Positions 16,682 to 24,705 are shown, counted from the first letter of the stretch. The stretch is 36,277 bases of DNA from Desulfurococcales archaeon (GCA_015522345.1 WAML01000119.1:1-36277), one strand, 5' to 3'. Translations and numbers: made by a program. Notes: a model not told the origin generated them from the letters alone.

Positions 16682-17068
16682 ATGAGTAAACCATTTTATG
16701 TAAAATTCGAAGTACCTCAAGAACTTGCTGAGAAGGCGTATGAGGCTCTTAAGAAAGCCAGAGAAACAGGTGGTAAAATAAAGAAGGGTACTAACGAAAC
16801 TACTAAAGCTGTTGAGAGAGGACAGGCAAAACTAGTTCTAATAGCCGAAGACGTTGATCCACCGGAGATAGTAGCTCATCTCCCACTTCTCTGCGATGAG
16901 AAAAAGATACCGTATGTCTATGTGCCTAGTAAGAAGAGATTGGGTGAAGCAGCCGGTATAGAAGTTGCAGCAGCTAGTGCAGCAATAATAGACCCTGGTG
17001 CAGCAAAAGAACTTGTTGAAGAAATCATTAAGGCTGTTCAAGAACTTAGAGCTAAGGCTGGTAAGTAA
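16682..17068 (+). CDS. rpl7ae: 50S ribosomal protein L7Ae
   Basis: Protein of 128 residues of the L7Ae/L30e kink-turn binding family: KIKKGTNETTKAVERGQAKLVLIAEDVDP, LPLLCDEKKIPYVYVPSK and LGEAAGIEVAAASAAI. It is part of the large subunit and also the core binder of box C/D and H/ACA guide RNAs and of archaeal RNase P. The start is clear, with GGGAGGAGG upstream. It stands apart from its usual partners because the next gene, rps28e, points the other way. Confidence 0.98.
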   Translation: MSKPFYVKFEVPQELAEKAYEALKKARETGGKIKKGTNETTKAVERGQAKLVLIAEDVDPPEIVAHLPLLCDEKKIPYVYVPSKKRLGEAAGIEVAAASAAIIDPGAAKELVEEIIKAVQELRAKAGK

Positions 17069-17105
17069 GTAGATTAAAAACTAGCTAAATTAAAGCCCCA
17101 AACAG

Positions 17106-17111
17106 TTTTTT
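17106..17111 (+). terminator. Oligo-T terminator after rpl7ae
   Basis: A T6 run 38 bases after the rpl7ae stop, in an AT-rich spacer ahead of the convergent rps28e gene. Archaeal polymerases terminate at such runs without a hairpin. The rest of the spacer shows no gene. Confidence 0.45.
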
Positions 17112-17200
17112 AATAAATCATTATAGTAGTACTGTTATATTGTAAAAACTAGTTTGGTCAAAGAGGGTATTCTGTGTATGGAAAATTCATAGAGGATTCT

Positions 17201-17464
17201 TTATCTTCTTCTACTAAGTCTTCTAGCTTCACGCTCAGTTTCTCTAAGTATTAATATATCTCCTATTCTAACAGGGCCCTTCACGTTTCTCGTAATAATC
17301 CTTCCTTTATCGCGTCCTTCTAGTACTCGTACTCTAACTTGTATAATTTCTCCAGTTACACCAGTTCTACCTATGATCTGTATGACTTCAGCTGGGAAAC
17401 CTATTTCTTCTATTACGTTGACAGGAGGTTGTTCGGCATAGATCTTCTTTTCTTCATTACTCAA
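17201..17464 (-). CDS. rps28e: 30S ribosomal protein S28e
   Basis: Protein of 87 residues. PAEVIQIIGRTGVTGEIIQVRVRV and the ending ILILRETEREARRLSRRR identify S28e, a small-subunit protein of archaea and eukaryotes near the mRNA exit. The N-terminus is about 15 residues longer than the shortest members. TTG 17464 is preceded on this strand by GAGTGAT. In most archaea rps28e is co-oriented between rpl7ae and rpl24e; here it is inverted in place. Confidence 0.95.
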   Translation of the reverse strand: MSNEEKKIYAEQPPVNVIEEIGFPAEVIQIIGRTGVTGEIIQVRVRVLEGRDKGRIITRNVKGPVRIGDILILRETEREARRLSRRR

Positions 17465-17516
17465 TATCTATCACTCTCTCTACTGGTTTTACAACTAGTT
17501 CTTTCTAGACTCTGTA

Positions 17517-17530
17517 TATATTATTATAAA
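17517..17530 (-). promoter_or_regulatory. TATA box of rps28e (divergent with rpl24e)
   Basis: On the minus strand the sequence reads CTTTATAATAATATA across 17531-17517, about 55 bases before the rps28e start. A start site near 17500 would give a short leader with the ribosome binding site. It lies back to back with the element proposed for rpl24e. Confidence 0.5.
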
Positions 17531-17542
17531 GATTACGATAAA

Positions 17543-17552
17543 ACTTATATAG
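17543..17552 (+). promoter_or_regulatory. TATA box of rpl24e-ndk
   Basis: ACTTATATAG, preceded by a purine-rich AAAA, lies about 70 bases before the rpl24e start. Start of transcription near 17573 would give a leader of about 40 bases containing AAGGGTGG. The two divergent promoters occupy the 150-base spacer between rps28e and rpl24e. Confidence 0.45.
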
Positions 17553-17614
17553 TTATTAAAGGTTTTTATGGATAGCAGACGGTGTTGAGAAGGGAGAAAT
17601 AAGGGTGGATGCTT

Positions 17615-17803
17615 GTGCCTAAGATAGTGCATTGTAGTTTCTGTGGACGTGTTATAGAGCCTGGCACTGGGTTGATGTATGTTAAAAACGATGGTAGTGT
17701 ACTATGGTTTTGTAGTAGGAAGTGCTTCAAAAGCTATTTAGTTCTACGTAGGGATCCCAGGAAGTATAAGTGGACTTTAAAGGCTCGACAAGCAAGTAGG
17801 TAG
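17615..17803 (+). CDS. rpl24e: 50S ribosomal protein L24e
   Basis: Protein of 62 residues with a complete C4 zinc ribbon: Cys7, Cys10, Cys33 and Cys37 (HCSFCG and FCSRKC), followed by RRDPRKYKWT. This is the archaeal L24e of the large subunit. GTG 17615 is taken as the start because AAGGGTGG at 17601-17608 is spaced for it, and the protein then begins PKIVHCSFCG like its relatives; ATG 17609 abuts the ribosome binding site. ndk follows 55 bases downstream. Confidence 0.95.
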   Translation: MPKIVHCSFCGRVIEPGTGLMYVKNDGSVLWFCSRKCFKSYLVLRRDPRKYKWTLKARQASR

Positions 17804-17858
17804 TATTGGATAAATCTTTTATTCAACAACAATACTTATCATCATCTCGGTGAAGCCG

Positions 17859-18281
17859 ATGGCTGTCGAAAAAACACTTATAATGATTAAACCAGACGGT
17901 GTTTCTAGGAGATTAGTTGGTGAAATAATTTCTCGTTTTGAGAAAAAAGGGTTTAAAATAAAAGCTTTGAAAATGTTTAAGTTCACGCGGGAACAAGCCG
18001 AGGAATTCTATAAAGTACATAAAGGTAAGCCGTTCTTCGAAAGCCTTATAGACTTTATAACAAGTGGGCCTGTAGTGGCAATGGTTATTGAAGGAGATAG
18101 CGCTATATCTGTTGCTAGGCTCATGATAGGGCCTACTGATGGTAGAGAAGCGCCTCCGGGTACAATAAGAGGAGACTATGCTTTATCTAAAAGAGAGAAC
18201 GTCATACATGCTAGCGATAGTCCTGAGAGTGCTGAGCATGAAATAAGAGTTGTCTTTAGAGAAGAAGAAATACTTGAGTAG
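17859..18281 (+). CDS. ndk: Nucleoside diphosphate kinase
   Basis: Enzyme of 140 residues that equalises NTP pools by passing phosphate through a histidine. Seen: TLIMIKPDGVSRRLVGEI near the N-terminus, PGTIRGDYA and the active-site segment NVIHASDSPESAEHEI with His117. Length is normal. ATG 17859 has GGTGA at 17849-17853; GTG 17850 lies in that site. In archaea ndk typically sits between rpl24e and the aIF5B gene; the order is kept here but the aIF5B gene is on the other strand. Confidence 0.97.
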   Translation: MAVEKTLIMIKPDGVSRRLVGEIISRFEKKGFKIKALKMFKFTREQAEEFYKVHKGKPFFESLIDFITSGPVVAMVIEGDSAISVARLMIGPTDGREAPPGTIRGDYALSKRENVIHASDSPESAEHEIRVVFREEEILE

Positions 18282-18344
18282 ACCAGTGTTCTTCTCCATC
18301 CTTTATATACTTCTTAGGCAAGTATTTTTCCCGTTTCTCACCTA

Positions 18345-20156
18345 CTAAAAAGCTAGTCCATAGAATGGATCCTTCTTCCTCTTAATACTTATTATTTCCT
18401 TCAACACCATTTTCTCATCATCACTTAATTCATTCTTGTATTTTGTAAGCCATAGTTTCGTGTGTTCCTTCGGTATATCTGTGTAGAGAATATCTCCTTC
18501 ATCTATTTGTCTACCAACCATTACTCTACCTCTAATTGATATAGCAACAGCTTGTCCTACAATAGCTTCCTTAAGTACTTTATCACGATCCCTTATCTGC
18601 ATGATCTCCCCTATCCTCATACCATCTTCCCTCATTAATGGGTATCCAGGCTTTATTCTACCGCCTAGAACCTCGATACCTACTATTGCTGGCTCACTTC
18701 TCCTGAATATATAGCCTGGTAGAATCCTGATTTTACCTGGTCTAATGAGGGATTCTAGTTCTCTTCTTTTCTCTTCTTCTTTAAGCTTCTTTATCCACTC
18801 GGTAAAATCTTCTATTAATCTATAAATTACGTTGTTTGAAAAGATCTTTATAGATTCTTTTTCAGCTAATGCTCTAGCGTCAGGTAGTACTTTTACGTTA
18901 AAGACTAGTATAACGCCGTATTCTGGCCTAGATTTTTTAACAACTATAGCCTCTAGTACATCGTTCTTAGATACTGGTCCTACGTCAGCGTATCTAACTG
19001 GTATGTTCTCTCTTTTAAGTGCTGCTACAAGTGCTTCAAGTGTTCCAAGAGTATCGGCTTTGACAACTACTCCTACATTATCGGTCTTTATTCTTATAGA
19101 CTCTATTTCCTCTATAATCTTCCTAGTATACTCTCCTATAAGGTCGTTTGAGGGAACAACGTATATTGGTGACCCAGCTAGTGCATCTTCTAGATTAGGA
19201 GCGGAAATCTTTACACCAGTTGCAGCTACTACTTCATCTACTGTTCTAAACCTTCCTTCGTGAGCACGCATGTCCTGGAGTGGACGAGGCATTAGTAAGG
19301 CTCTAACTTTTGTTACAATAGGCTTTTGTTTCCCGCCAACAACTATTATGTCTCCTTTCCTCAATACACCATCATATATTATTACGTCTATTGTAGTTCC
19401 TAGACCAGGTTCTTCTTTAACTTCTAGAATAACTCCTTGAGCTGGTTCATCGCTTGTAACAAGTCTTTTCTTCATATACTGTTGTACAAGACCTGCTAGT
19501 AGAGCTAGTAGCTCTGGTATACCTTCTCCTGTTTTAGCCGATACTGGGACTATTGATACTGTTCTTCTAAAGTCCTTTATTCTATCAAATCGTTCTGCCA
19601 TAAATCCTTGTCTATAGAACTGGTCTATGAGTCTATATATTAGTTCATCTAGTCTTGCCTGTACTCTAGGGTCTTGTTTCTGTATTGTCTCAAGGAATGG
19701 TTTATCTGGATTTGGTCTCCAACCAGGTATTCTATCTATCTTATTAGCAGCTACTATAAAAGGTACTCGTCTCTCCTTGAGTATCTGTATACTCTCTATA
19801 GTCTGAGGCTGAAACCCCTCTATAATATCTATAACTAGTATAGCTATATCGGCTACACTACCTCCTCTCTTCCTAAGGTTACTGAAGAGCTCGTGTCCTG
19901 GAGTATCTATAAAGAGTAGCCCTGGAAGATCTATTCTTAGCCTTGGAAAGTATTTTTTAAGAGGTTCTTCAGCTACTTTCTTTAAAACACTCATAGGTAC
20001 AATACTTGCTCCAACATGTTGTGTTATTTCACCTGGCTCCTTCTTTGCTACTGTAGTCCCTCTTATTTTATCTAGTAGAGTAGTTTTTCCATGGTCTACA
20101 TGGCCTAGTACTACTACTATAGGTTGTCTAATCCACTCTTTTTTTGCAGCAACCAT
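18345..20156 (-). CDS. infB: Translation initiation factor aIF5B (IF2-like)
   Basis: GTPase of 603 residues that promotes subunit joining. Seen in order: GHVDHGKTT (P-loop near residues 18-26), HVGAS in switch I, DTPGHELF, NKIDR, VSAKTG, then beta-barrel domains II-IV with LGTLEALVAALK and the C-terminal GDILYTDIP segment. No intein interrupts the GTPase domain, and length matches intein-free archaeal members. ATG 20156 is preceded by AAGGTGAT. It faces ndk tail to tail with 63 bases between, and diverges from rps6e. Confidence 0.97.
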   Translation of the reverse strand: MVAAKKEWIRQPIVVVLGHVDHGKTTLLDKIRGTTVAKKEPGEITQHVGASIVPMSVLKKVAEEPLKKYFPRLRIDLPGLLFIDTPGHELFSNLRKRGGSVADIAILVIDIIEGFQPQTIESIQILKERRVPFIVAANKIDRIPGWRPNPDKPFLETIQKQDPRVQARLDELIYRLIDQFYRQGFMAERFDRIKDFRRTVSIVPVSAKTGEGIPELLALLAGLVQQYMKKRLVTSDEPAQGVILEVKEEPGLGTTIDVIIYDGVLRKGDIIVVGGKQKPIVTKVRALLMPRPLQDMRAHEGRFRTVDEVVAATGVKISAPNLEDALAGSPIYVVPSNDLIGEYTRKIIEEIESIRIKTDNVGVVVKADTLGTLEALVAALKRENIPVRYADVGPVSKNDVLEAIVVKKSRPEYGVILVFNVKVLPDARALAEKESIKIFSNNVIYRLIEDFTEWIKKLKEEEKRRELESLIRPGKIRILPGYIFRRSEPAIVGIEVLGGRIKPGYPLMREDGMRIGEIMQIRDRDKVLKEAIVGQAVAISIRGRVMVGRQIDEGDILYTDIPKEHTKLWLTKYKNELSDDEKMVLKEIISIKRKKDPFYGLAF

Positions 20157-20238
20157 AGTGTATCACCTTTCTCTTACAGTATGTCTATTAGATAGTTTAT
20201 TCCTATAGTAATTATTATAGTATTTTAGTAGCTCGATA

Positions 20239-20250
20239 AAACATATATAG
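20239..20250 (+). promoter_or_regulatory. TATA box of rps6e
   Basis: AAACATATATAG lies about 75 bases before the rps6e start. Start near 20270 would place the hairpin at 20292-20311 at the 5' part of a leader of about 50 bases. The 165-base spacer is shared with the divergent aIF5B gene. Confidence 0.45.
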
Positions 20251-20291
20251 TTATATACCTGTTTGTATACGAGACAATGGTATAGTATAGG

Positions 20292-20311
20292 CTGGTGCCG
20301 TAGGGCACCGG
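20292..20311 (+). promoter_or_regulatory. Leader hairpin just before the rps6e ribosome binding site
   Basis: CTGGTGCC, loop GTAG, GGCACCGG: six Watson-Crick pairs plus one T-G and one C-G pair at the base. It ends where the purine-rich GGGGGATC ribosome binding site begins, and the start codon is at 20322. It could occlude ribosome loading or serve as a protein-binding leader, possibly autoregulatory. It is the strongest small hairpin I noticed in a ribosomal leader here. Confidence 0.55.
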
Positions 20312-20321
20312 GGGATCTATA

Positions 20322-20966
20322 GTGCCTGATTTCAAGATCGTGATATCTGATCCAGAGGCTCCTAAGTTAGAGAATATTGTTAAAGTAAAAGTTGTTGGAG
20401 ACGCTGATATAGAGTACGGTAGAGATGAAAAAGAAGGATTTAAGCTACCGATAGCGAAACTAAATAAATTGTTATACGAGAAACTAGCTCCCAAACACAA
20501 TGTAATTACTATAAGGATTAGGAAAGAGACTGGGGACAAAGTGAATATTAGAGCATGGGTTGTAGTAGACGATAATATACCCGATAACGAGATACATGTT
20601 AGCGCTGATTTACTTGTAGAGAAAACAGGTATGTCAGAGGCAGAAGCTGAAGCTTTTAGAGCTCGTGCATGGCAGATAAGGATTAAAGATGATCGTGCTA
20701 AACAATTAATTGGTCTAAGAATTGGAGATACTTTTGATGGATCTATTGTTGGCTTAAAAGGTGTTAAACTAGAGATAACCGGTGGGAGCGACTACAGCGG
20801 TTTCCCCATGAGACCAGATATCATGGGTGGTGTAAAGAAGAGAGTACTACTATCTGGTCCACCAGGTTTTAGGCCTCGTGAAAAAGGCGAGCGTAGAAGA
20901 AAGATGGTGCGTGGAAACACTATTACTGAAGATATTGTACAGATTAATACAAAGATAGTGCCTTAG
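20322..20966 (+). CDS. rps6e: 30S ribosomal protein S6e
   Basis: Protein of 214 residues matching archaeal S6e: PDFKIVISDPE at the N-terminus and, near residues 130-200, IGDTFDGSIVGLKGVKLEITGGSDYSG in two overlapping parts, GFPMRPDIMGG and RRKMVRGNTI. GTG 20322 is preceded by GGGGGATC. The C-terminal basic tail of eukaryotic S6 is absent, as usual in archaea, though this one is longer than the shortest archaeal forms because of an inserted central segment. T5 runs follow the stop at 20974 and 20989. Confidence 0.96.
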   Translation: MPDFKIVISDPEAPKLENIVKVKVVGDADIEYGRDEKEGFKLPIAKLNKLLYEKLAPKHNVITIRIRKETGDKVNIRAWVVVDDNIPDNEIHVSADLLVEKTGMSEAEAEAFRARAWQIRIKDDRAKQLIGLRIGDTFDGSIVGLKGVKLEITGGSDYSGFPMRPDIMGGVKKRVLLSGPPGFRPREKGERRRKMVRGNTITEDIVQINTKIVP

Positions 20967-20973
20967 CTAGTTG

Positions 20974-20993
20974 TTTTTCTTAGACAAGTTTTT
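20974..20993 (+). terminator. Tandem T5 runs after rps6e
   Basis: Two runs of five T, at 20974-20978 and 20989-20993, follow the rps6e stop by 8 and 23 bases. They are plausible oligo-U terminators separating rps6e from the aIF2 gamma gene. Confidence 0.4.
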
Positions 20994-21084
20994 GACTAGA
21001 AATACTTTTTGTATAGTATACACTATATGAATACAATAGTTTATGCTGTAACAAGATATAGTGTTGAGATGGGGGTGTAGGAGA

Positions 21085-22329
21085 ATGCCTTGGGAGCTTA
21101 GGCAACCTGAAGTAAACATAGGTGTTGTAGGTCATGTAGATCATGGAAAAACTACGTTAGTACAAGCAATAACTGGTATATGGACTGCAAGACATAGTGA
21201 AGAACTAAAGCGTGGTATGACTATAAAGCTTGGCTACGCTGATGGAAATATAGCTTATTGTGAAAACCTTGAACCCCCTGAAGCATATACTACTGAACCC
21301 ACTTGTCCTGGAGGGCTCGAGTCTAAGCTTTTACGTAGAGTAAGTTTTGTCGATGCTCCCGGCCATGAAGCGCTTATGGCTACAATGCTTTCTGGAGCAG
21401 CTTTAATGGATGGAGCAATACTAGTAATTGCAGCTAATGAGCCATGTCCCCAGCCTCAAACTAGAGAACACTTTGCTGCATTGGATATAATTGGTGTTAG
21501 AAACATTATTGTTGTACAGAATAAAATTGATGTTGTATCTCGTGAACAAGCTCTAAAGAATTATAAAGAGATTAAGAAGTTCTTAGAGGGTACATGGGCT
21601 GAGGATGCTCCTATAATACCTGTTAGTGCTCTCCACAAAGCTAATATAGATGTATTGCTTCAGGCGATCCAAGAGATCATACCTACTCCTGAAAGAGATC
21701 TTTCAAAACCGCCTCTTATGTATGTTGCTCGTAGCTTTGATGTAAATAAACCTGGTACTCCACCTGATAAATTAAGAGGAGGAGTTATAGGTGGTTCTCT
21801 AATACAGGGAGTTCTAAGAGTAGGTGATGAAATAGAGATTAGGCCTGGAATAAGAATACCCATAGGACCTGGTAGGTACAGATACGAACCCGTTGTAACA
21901 GAGGTAGTGAGCCTTAGATTCGGCGATCTAGAAGTAGATGAAGCTAGGCCTGGGGGATTATTAGCTATAGGTACTAAACTAGACCCAAGTTTAACTAAAG
22001 CTGATGCACTAGTAGGTAATATTGTTGGGAAACCCGGTCAACTACCTCCTATAGCTACTACACTAGTTGTTAAATACAGGCTTATGGAGCGTGTAGTTGG
22101 TACTAAAGAATTAGTCAAGATATCTCCGATAAGAGTACGTGAACCCATAATAGTTACTGTTGGAACAGCGATAAGACTTGGAATAGTTACTCGTGTAAAA
22201 GGAGATGAAATAGAGATTAGGTTAAGAGACCCAGTATCTACAAGGGAAGGCTCTAGAGTAGCTATTAGTAGGCAAGTACTTGGTAGATGGAGATTAACTG
22301 GATGGGGTACTATAGAAGAACTTTCTTAA
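21085..22329 (+). CDS. eif2g: Translation initiation factor aIF2 subunit gamma
   Basis: GTPase of 414 residues that delivers initiator Met-tRNA. Seen: GVVGHVDHGKTTLVQAITG, the RGMTIKLGYAD switch region, VDAPGHEALMATMLSGAALM, NKIDVV and PVSALHKANIDVL, then domains II and III with GGVIGGSLIQGVLRVGDEIE. The zinc knuckle between the switches is incomplete: Cys59 and Cys74 remain but the partner cysteines are Leu62 and Gly77. ATG 21085 has GGGGGTG at 21071-21077. It heads a run of co-oriented genes through rps27ae and the KEOPS genes. Confidence 0.97.
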   Translation: MPWELRQPEVNIGVVGHVDHGKTTLVQAITGIWTARHSEELKRGMTIKLGYADGNIAYCENLEPPEAYTTEPTCPGGLESKLLRRVSFVDAPGHEALMATMLSGAALMDGAILVIAANEPCPQPQTREHFAALDIIGVRNIIVVQNKIDVVSREQALKNYKEIKKFLEGTWAEDAPIIPVSALHKANIDVLLQAIQEIIPTPERDLSKPPLMYVARSFDVNKPGTPPDKLRGGVIGGSLIQGVLRVGDEIEIRPGIRIPIGPGRYRYEPVVTEVVSLRFGDLEVDEARPGGLLAIGTKLDPSLTKADALVGNIVGKPGQLPPIATTLVVKYRLMERVVGTKELVKISPIRVREPIIVTVGTAIRLGIVTRVKGDEIEIRLRDPVSTREGSRVAISRQVLGRWRLTGWGTIEELS

Positions 22330-22357
22330 AGCAATGTATTGTCTATGGGATATAGTG

Positions 22358-22762
22358 TTGAAGAAATACAGAGTTCTCCTAGACACTAATATGTTAATGC
22401 TCTTAGGTAAAGGAGTAGATGTATTTGAGCAAATAGAGGAGATTCTCTTAACTAAACCAGAGTACTATGTTATAAAGCCTGTAATAGAGGAGCTAGAGAG
22501 AATAGCTAGTAGAGGCGGAGTAAAAGAGAGGAAAGCTGCAAGACTAGCTCTAGATATTGTTAAGAAGAAGTGCAGAGTAATAGATATTGAGAGACCCCGT
22601 GGCGTTACAGTAGATGATTTAATACTTGATATAGCTTCTAAAGAGAAATTTATTGTAGCTACAAATGATAGAGTACTAAGACGTAGATTGAGGGAGAAGG
22701 GTTTACCCGAGATATATTTTAGGGAGGAGAAACATTTACTTGAAGCACAAGGTGTAGATTAA
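22358..22762 (+). CDS. PIN domain protein, Fcf1/Utp24-like (COG1412)
   Basis: Protein of about 134 residues: VLLDTNMLMLL at the N-terminus with the first PIN Asp, EELERIA in the middle, and VDDLILDIA plus VATNDRVLRRRLRE giving the later acidic residues. Gene order next to aIF2 gamma and rpoE points to the archaeal Fcf1-like group, related to the eukaryotic pre-rRNA processing endonuclease. Start is uncertain: TTG 22358 is favoured by GGGAT upstream; GTG 22355 and ATG 22334 are in frame. Confidence 0.88.
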   Translation: MKKYRVLLDTNMLMLLGKGVDVFEQIEEILLTKPEYYVIKPVIEELERIASRGGVKERKAARLALDIVKKKCRVIDIERPRGVTVDDLILDIASKEKFIVATNDRVLRRRLREKGLPEIYFREEKHLLEAQGVD

Positions 22763-22823
22763 AAACTATTTTAATACATGTAATATAATACACAATAACT
22801 GTATAACTAAGTGGTGTATGGAA

Positions 22824-23381
22824 ATGTACAGGATCTATAGACTAAGGGATGTTGTTAGAATACCGCCAGAAGACTTCAATAAACCATTAGATGAAGCTGC
22901 TTTAAGAGTTTTGAGGGATGTGTATGAAGGTAGAGTAAGCAAGGATCTAGGCATAATAGTTGCTGTAATAGATGTAAAAGTATCTCCAGAAGGAAGGATA
23001 ATACCTGGTGATGGCGGAACATATCATGAAGCAGAGTTTACTGTACTCTCCTTCAATCCATTTGTACAAGAAGTAGTTGAAGGAAGCGTAGTTACTGTAA
23101 CAAGTTATGGATTATTCATAGACTTAGGAGCGACAGATGGTTTTATACATAAATCTCAGATAGCTGATGAACAAATTGAATACGATCCAACTAGGCCTGG
23201 ACTAAGACTTGTTGAATCACGTAGGCTCGTTGAAAGAGGCGATGTTGTTAGAGCTAGAGTTTATAATGTATCTCTAATGCCTGGCAAGGGATTAAGAGTA
23301 AATCTTACACTGAGACAGCCTTTCTTAGGTAAAATTGAATGGATTGAAAAACTTAAAGAAGAAGCTAAGAAGAGGAAGTAG
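22824..23381 (+). CDS. rpoE1: DNA-directed RNA polymerase subunit E' (Rpo7)
   Basis: Subunit of 185 residues equal to Rpb7. The N-terminal part (YRLRDVVRIPPEDF) is the tip domain and the C-terminal half is an S1/OB fold (EGSVVTVTSYGLFIDLGATDG). With subunit F it forms the polymerase stalk that binds nascent RNA. ATG 22824 has GTGGTG at 22811-22816 spaced for it; ATG 22818 is too close. A TATTTTAATA at 22767-22776 might give this gene its own promoter. Spt4 follows 18 bases downstream. Confidence 0.97.
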   Translation: MYRIYRLRDVVRIPPEDFNKPLDEAALRVLRDVYEGRVSKDLGIIVAVIDVKVSPEGRIIPGDGGTYHEAEFTVLSFNPFVQEVVEGSVVTVTSYGLFIDLGATDGFIHKSQIADEQIEYDPTRPGLRLVESRRLVERGDVVRARVYNVSLMPGKGLRVNLTLRQPFLGKIEWIEKLKEEAKKRK

Positions 23382-23399
23382 AGTTTCTAGGTGTATGCC

Positions 23400-23612
23400 T
23401 TGCCAGCTAGAATTAGGAGAAAACCCTTCAAAGCTTGTAGGAAATGTAAATACCTTGTTCCTAGAGAAGCTGAGGAATGCCCATTATGTGGCTCAAGAGA
23501 TTTTAGTGAAGACTGGGAAGGAATGGTTATAATAATAGATCCGGAGGTCTCTGAAATAGCTAAATCACTTGGAATAACTAAACCTGGCCGCTATGCTTTG
23601 AGAATAAGGTAG
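23400..23612 (+). CDS. spt4: Transcription elongation factor Spt4 (RpoE'')
   Basis: Protein of 70 residues with a four-cysteine zinc site, Cys13, Cys16, Cys27 and Cys30 (KACRKCKY and ECPLCGS), followed by WEGMVIIIDPEVSEIAKSLG, the Spt4 core. It pairs with Spt5 to support processive transcription. TTG 23400 is chosen because AGGTG at 23389-23393 is correctly placed; GTG 23391 lies in that site. The gene sits next to rpoE1, as in most archaea. Confidence 0.95.
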   Translation: MPARIRRKPFKACRKCKYLVPREAEECPLCGSRDFSEDWEGMVIIIDPEVSEIAKSLGITKPGRYALRIR

Positions 23613-23619
23613 TGCTTTT

Positions 23620-24135
23620 ATGATTTGTATACCAGTATTGAAAATGCCTTTTTGGCTTAGGAAAATACTTAGTATACCCCAGGGAATTCTCTATACTAAA
23701 ATCAAGAGTACAATATCTATAAGCGACTTAGAGAAAAACATTGATGTATGTGTAGGTGATTATGTATCCAATACTCTAGGTTGTAGAGAAAAAGTCTTTG
23801 ATGGAAAAACTATGCGTAGAGACTATCTAAGCTATACATCTAATAGAAGCTACGATGTTATAGTATATAATCCGCGTGGCACTATTTCGTTAAATTCTAA
23901 AACAATGATTTCCCTAGGAGACATTGGAAGAAATATCTATGTTGTTGGAGAAGAAGACTTGATTCCTTTTGTCTACGTCTATCGTAGAGAAGCATTGAGT
24001 ATAGTCTATGGACAACCAGGTGTAGGAGTAGTTGTTTCAGAATATAATTATGTAGTGAAGAATAGAGTTATTAAGATGCTCAAAACATTTAAACCAGATA
24101 TAGTATGCATAAAAGAGAGGATAGAGTATACTTAG
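23620..24135 (+). CDS. GTP-dependent dephospho-CoA kinase (DUF359)
   Basis: Protein of 171 residues of the archaeal DUF359 family, shown in Thermococcus to phosphorylate dephospho-CoA with GTP in the last step of CoA synthesis. Family features: VCVGDYVSNTL, VYNPRGTISLNS, IYVVGEEDLIPFV and IVYGQPGVGVVVSEY. The place between spt4 and rps24e is the usual one in archaea. It is rather divergent, for instance LIPFVYVYRREAL where the family has a more conserved stretch, but the core is complete. ATG 23620 follows AAGGTAG. Confidence 0.85.
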   Translation: MICIPVLKMPFWLRKILSIPQGILYTKIKSTISISDLEKNIDVCVGDYVSNTLGCREKVFDGKTMRRDYLSYTSNRSYDVIVYNPRGTISLNSKTMISLGDIGRNIYVVGEEDLIPFVYVYRREALSIVYGQPGVGVVVSEYNYVVKNRVIKMLKTFKPDIVCIKERIEYT

Positions 24136-24174
24136 AGCTATACACAGGATACTCGTATAAAGGGTGTAGATGAA

Positions 24175-24510
24175 ATGGCTAAAGTAATAAAGATAGGTGA
24201 TGAATACCAGGGAGAAGTTGTTAATGAGAAATATAATCCATTGATAAAGAGGCTTGAATTAGATATAAGGATTGCACATATAGGTAAAGGAACACCCTCT
24301 CGTGGAATTCTAAGAAAAGCTATTGCAGAGGCCTACAACGTTGATATAGAGAAAGTATATGTTAGGAAGATAGAGTCTGAGTTTGGATGGGGGGTTACGA
24401 GAGTAGAAGTACATATCTATGATTCTCCTGATCGAGCGAAATTGTTTGAACCAGAGTATGTTATTAAGAGGAACGAGTATGCTACACAAGCTCTATCTCT
24501 CCAGCAGTAG
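24175..24510 (+). CDS. rps24e: 30S ribosomal protein S24e
   Basis: Protein of 111 residues: NPLIKRLELDIRIAHIGKGTPSR and the downstream VYVRKIESEFGWGVTRVEVHIYD identify S24e of the small-subunit body. ATG 24175 is preceded by GGGTG with 8-base spacing. It is followed 14 bases later by rps27ae, the usual partner. Confidence 0.96.
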   Translation: MAKVIKIGDEYQGEVVNEKYNPLIKRLELDIRIAHIGKGTPSRGILRKAIAEAYNVDIEKVYVRKIESEFGWGVTRVEVHIYDSPDRAKLFEPEYVIKRNEYATQALSLQQ

Positions 24511-24524
24511 AGGGGTGTATGACT

Positions 24525-24695
24525 ATGGCTCATGTACATAAATTGTATGAATTTGATTATAGTAAAGGGTATATTAGGCTTAAGAACAAAAAATGCCCTA
24601 GATGTGGAAGCATAATGGCTTTCCACAAGAAACCTAGGCCTAGATGGCACTGTGGCAAATGCGGATATACAGAGTTTATTAGAGAATCTAAGTAA
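24525..24695 (+). CDS. rps27ae: 30S ribosomal protein S27ae
   Basis: Short gene of 56 codons. Translation gives MAHVHKLYEFDY, then KNKKCPRCGSIMAFHKKPRP and WHCGKCGYTEFIRESK. Cys24, Cys27, Cys43 and Cys46 form a complete zinc ribbon. This matches S27ae, which in eukaryotes is fused to ubiquitin and in archaea stands alone. ATG 24525 is chosen because GGGGTG at 24512-24517 is seven bases away; ATG 24519 would be too close. The ribosome binding site of kae1 overlaps its stop. Confidence 0.95.
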   Translation: MAHVHKLYEFDYSKGYIRLKNKKCPRCGSIMAFHKKPRPRWHCGKCGYTEFIRESK

Positions 24696-24705
24696 GGAGT
24701 ATCTT

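Noticed and set aside
18832..19263. Plus-strand ORF of 143 residues
   Set aside because: Shadow of the aIF5B gene; Ser/Thr-rich translation typical of an antisense frame.
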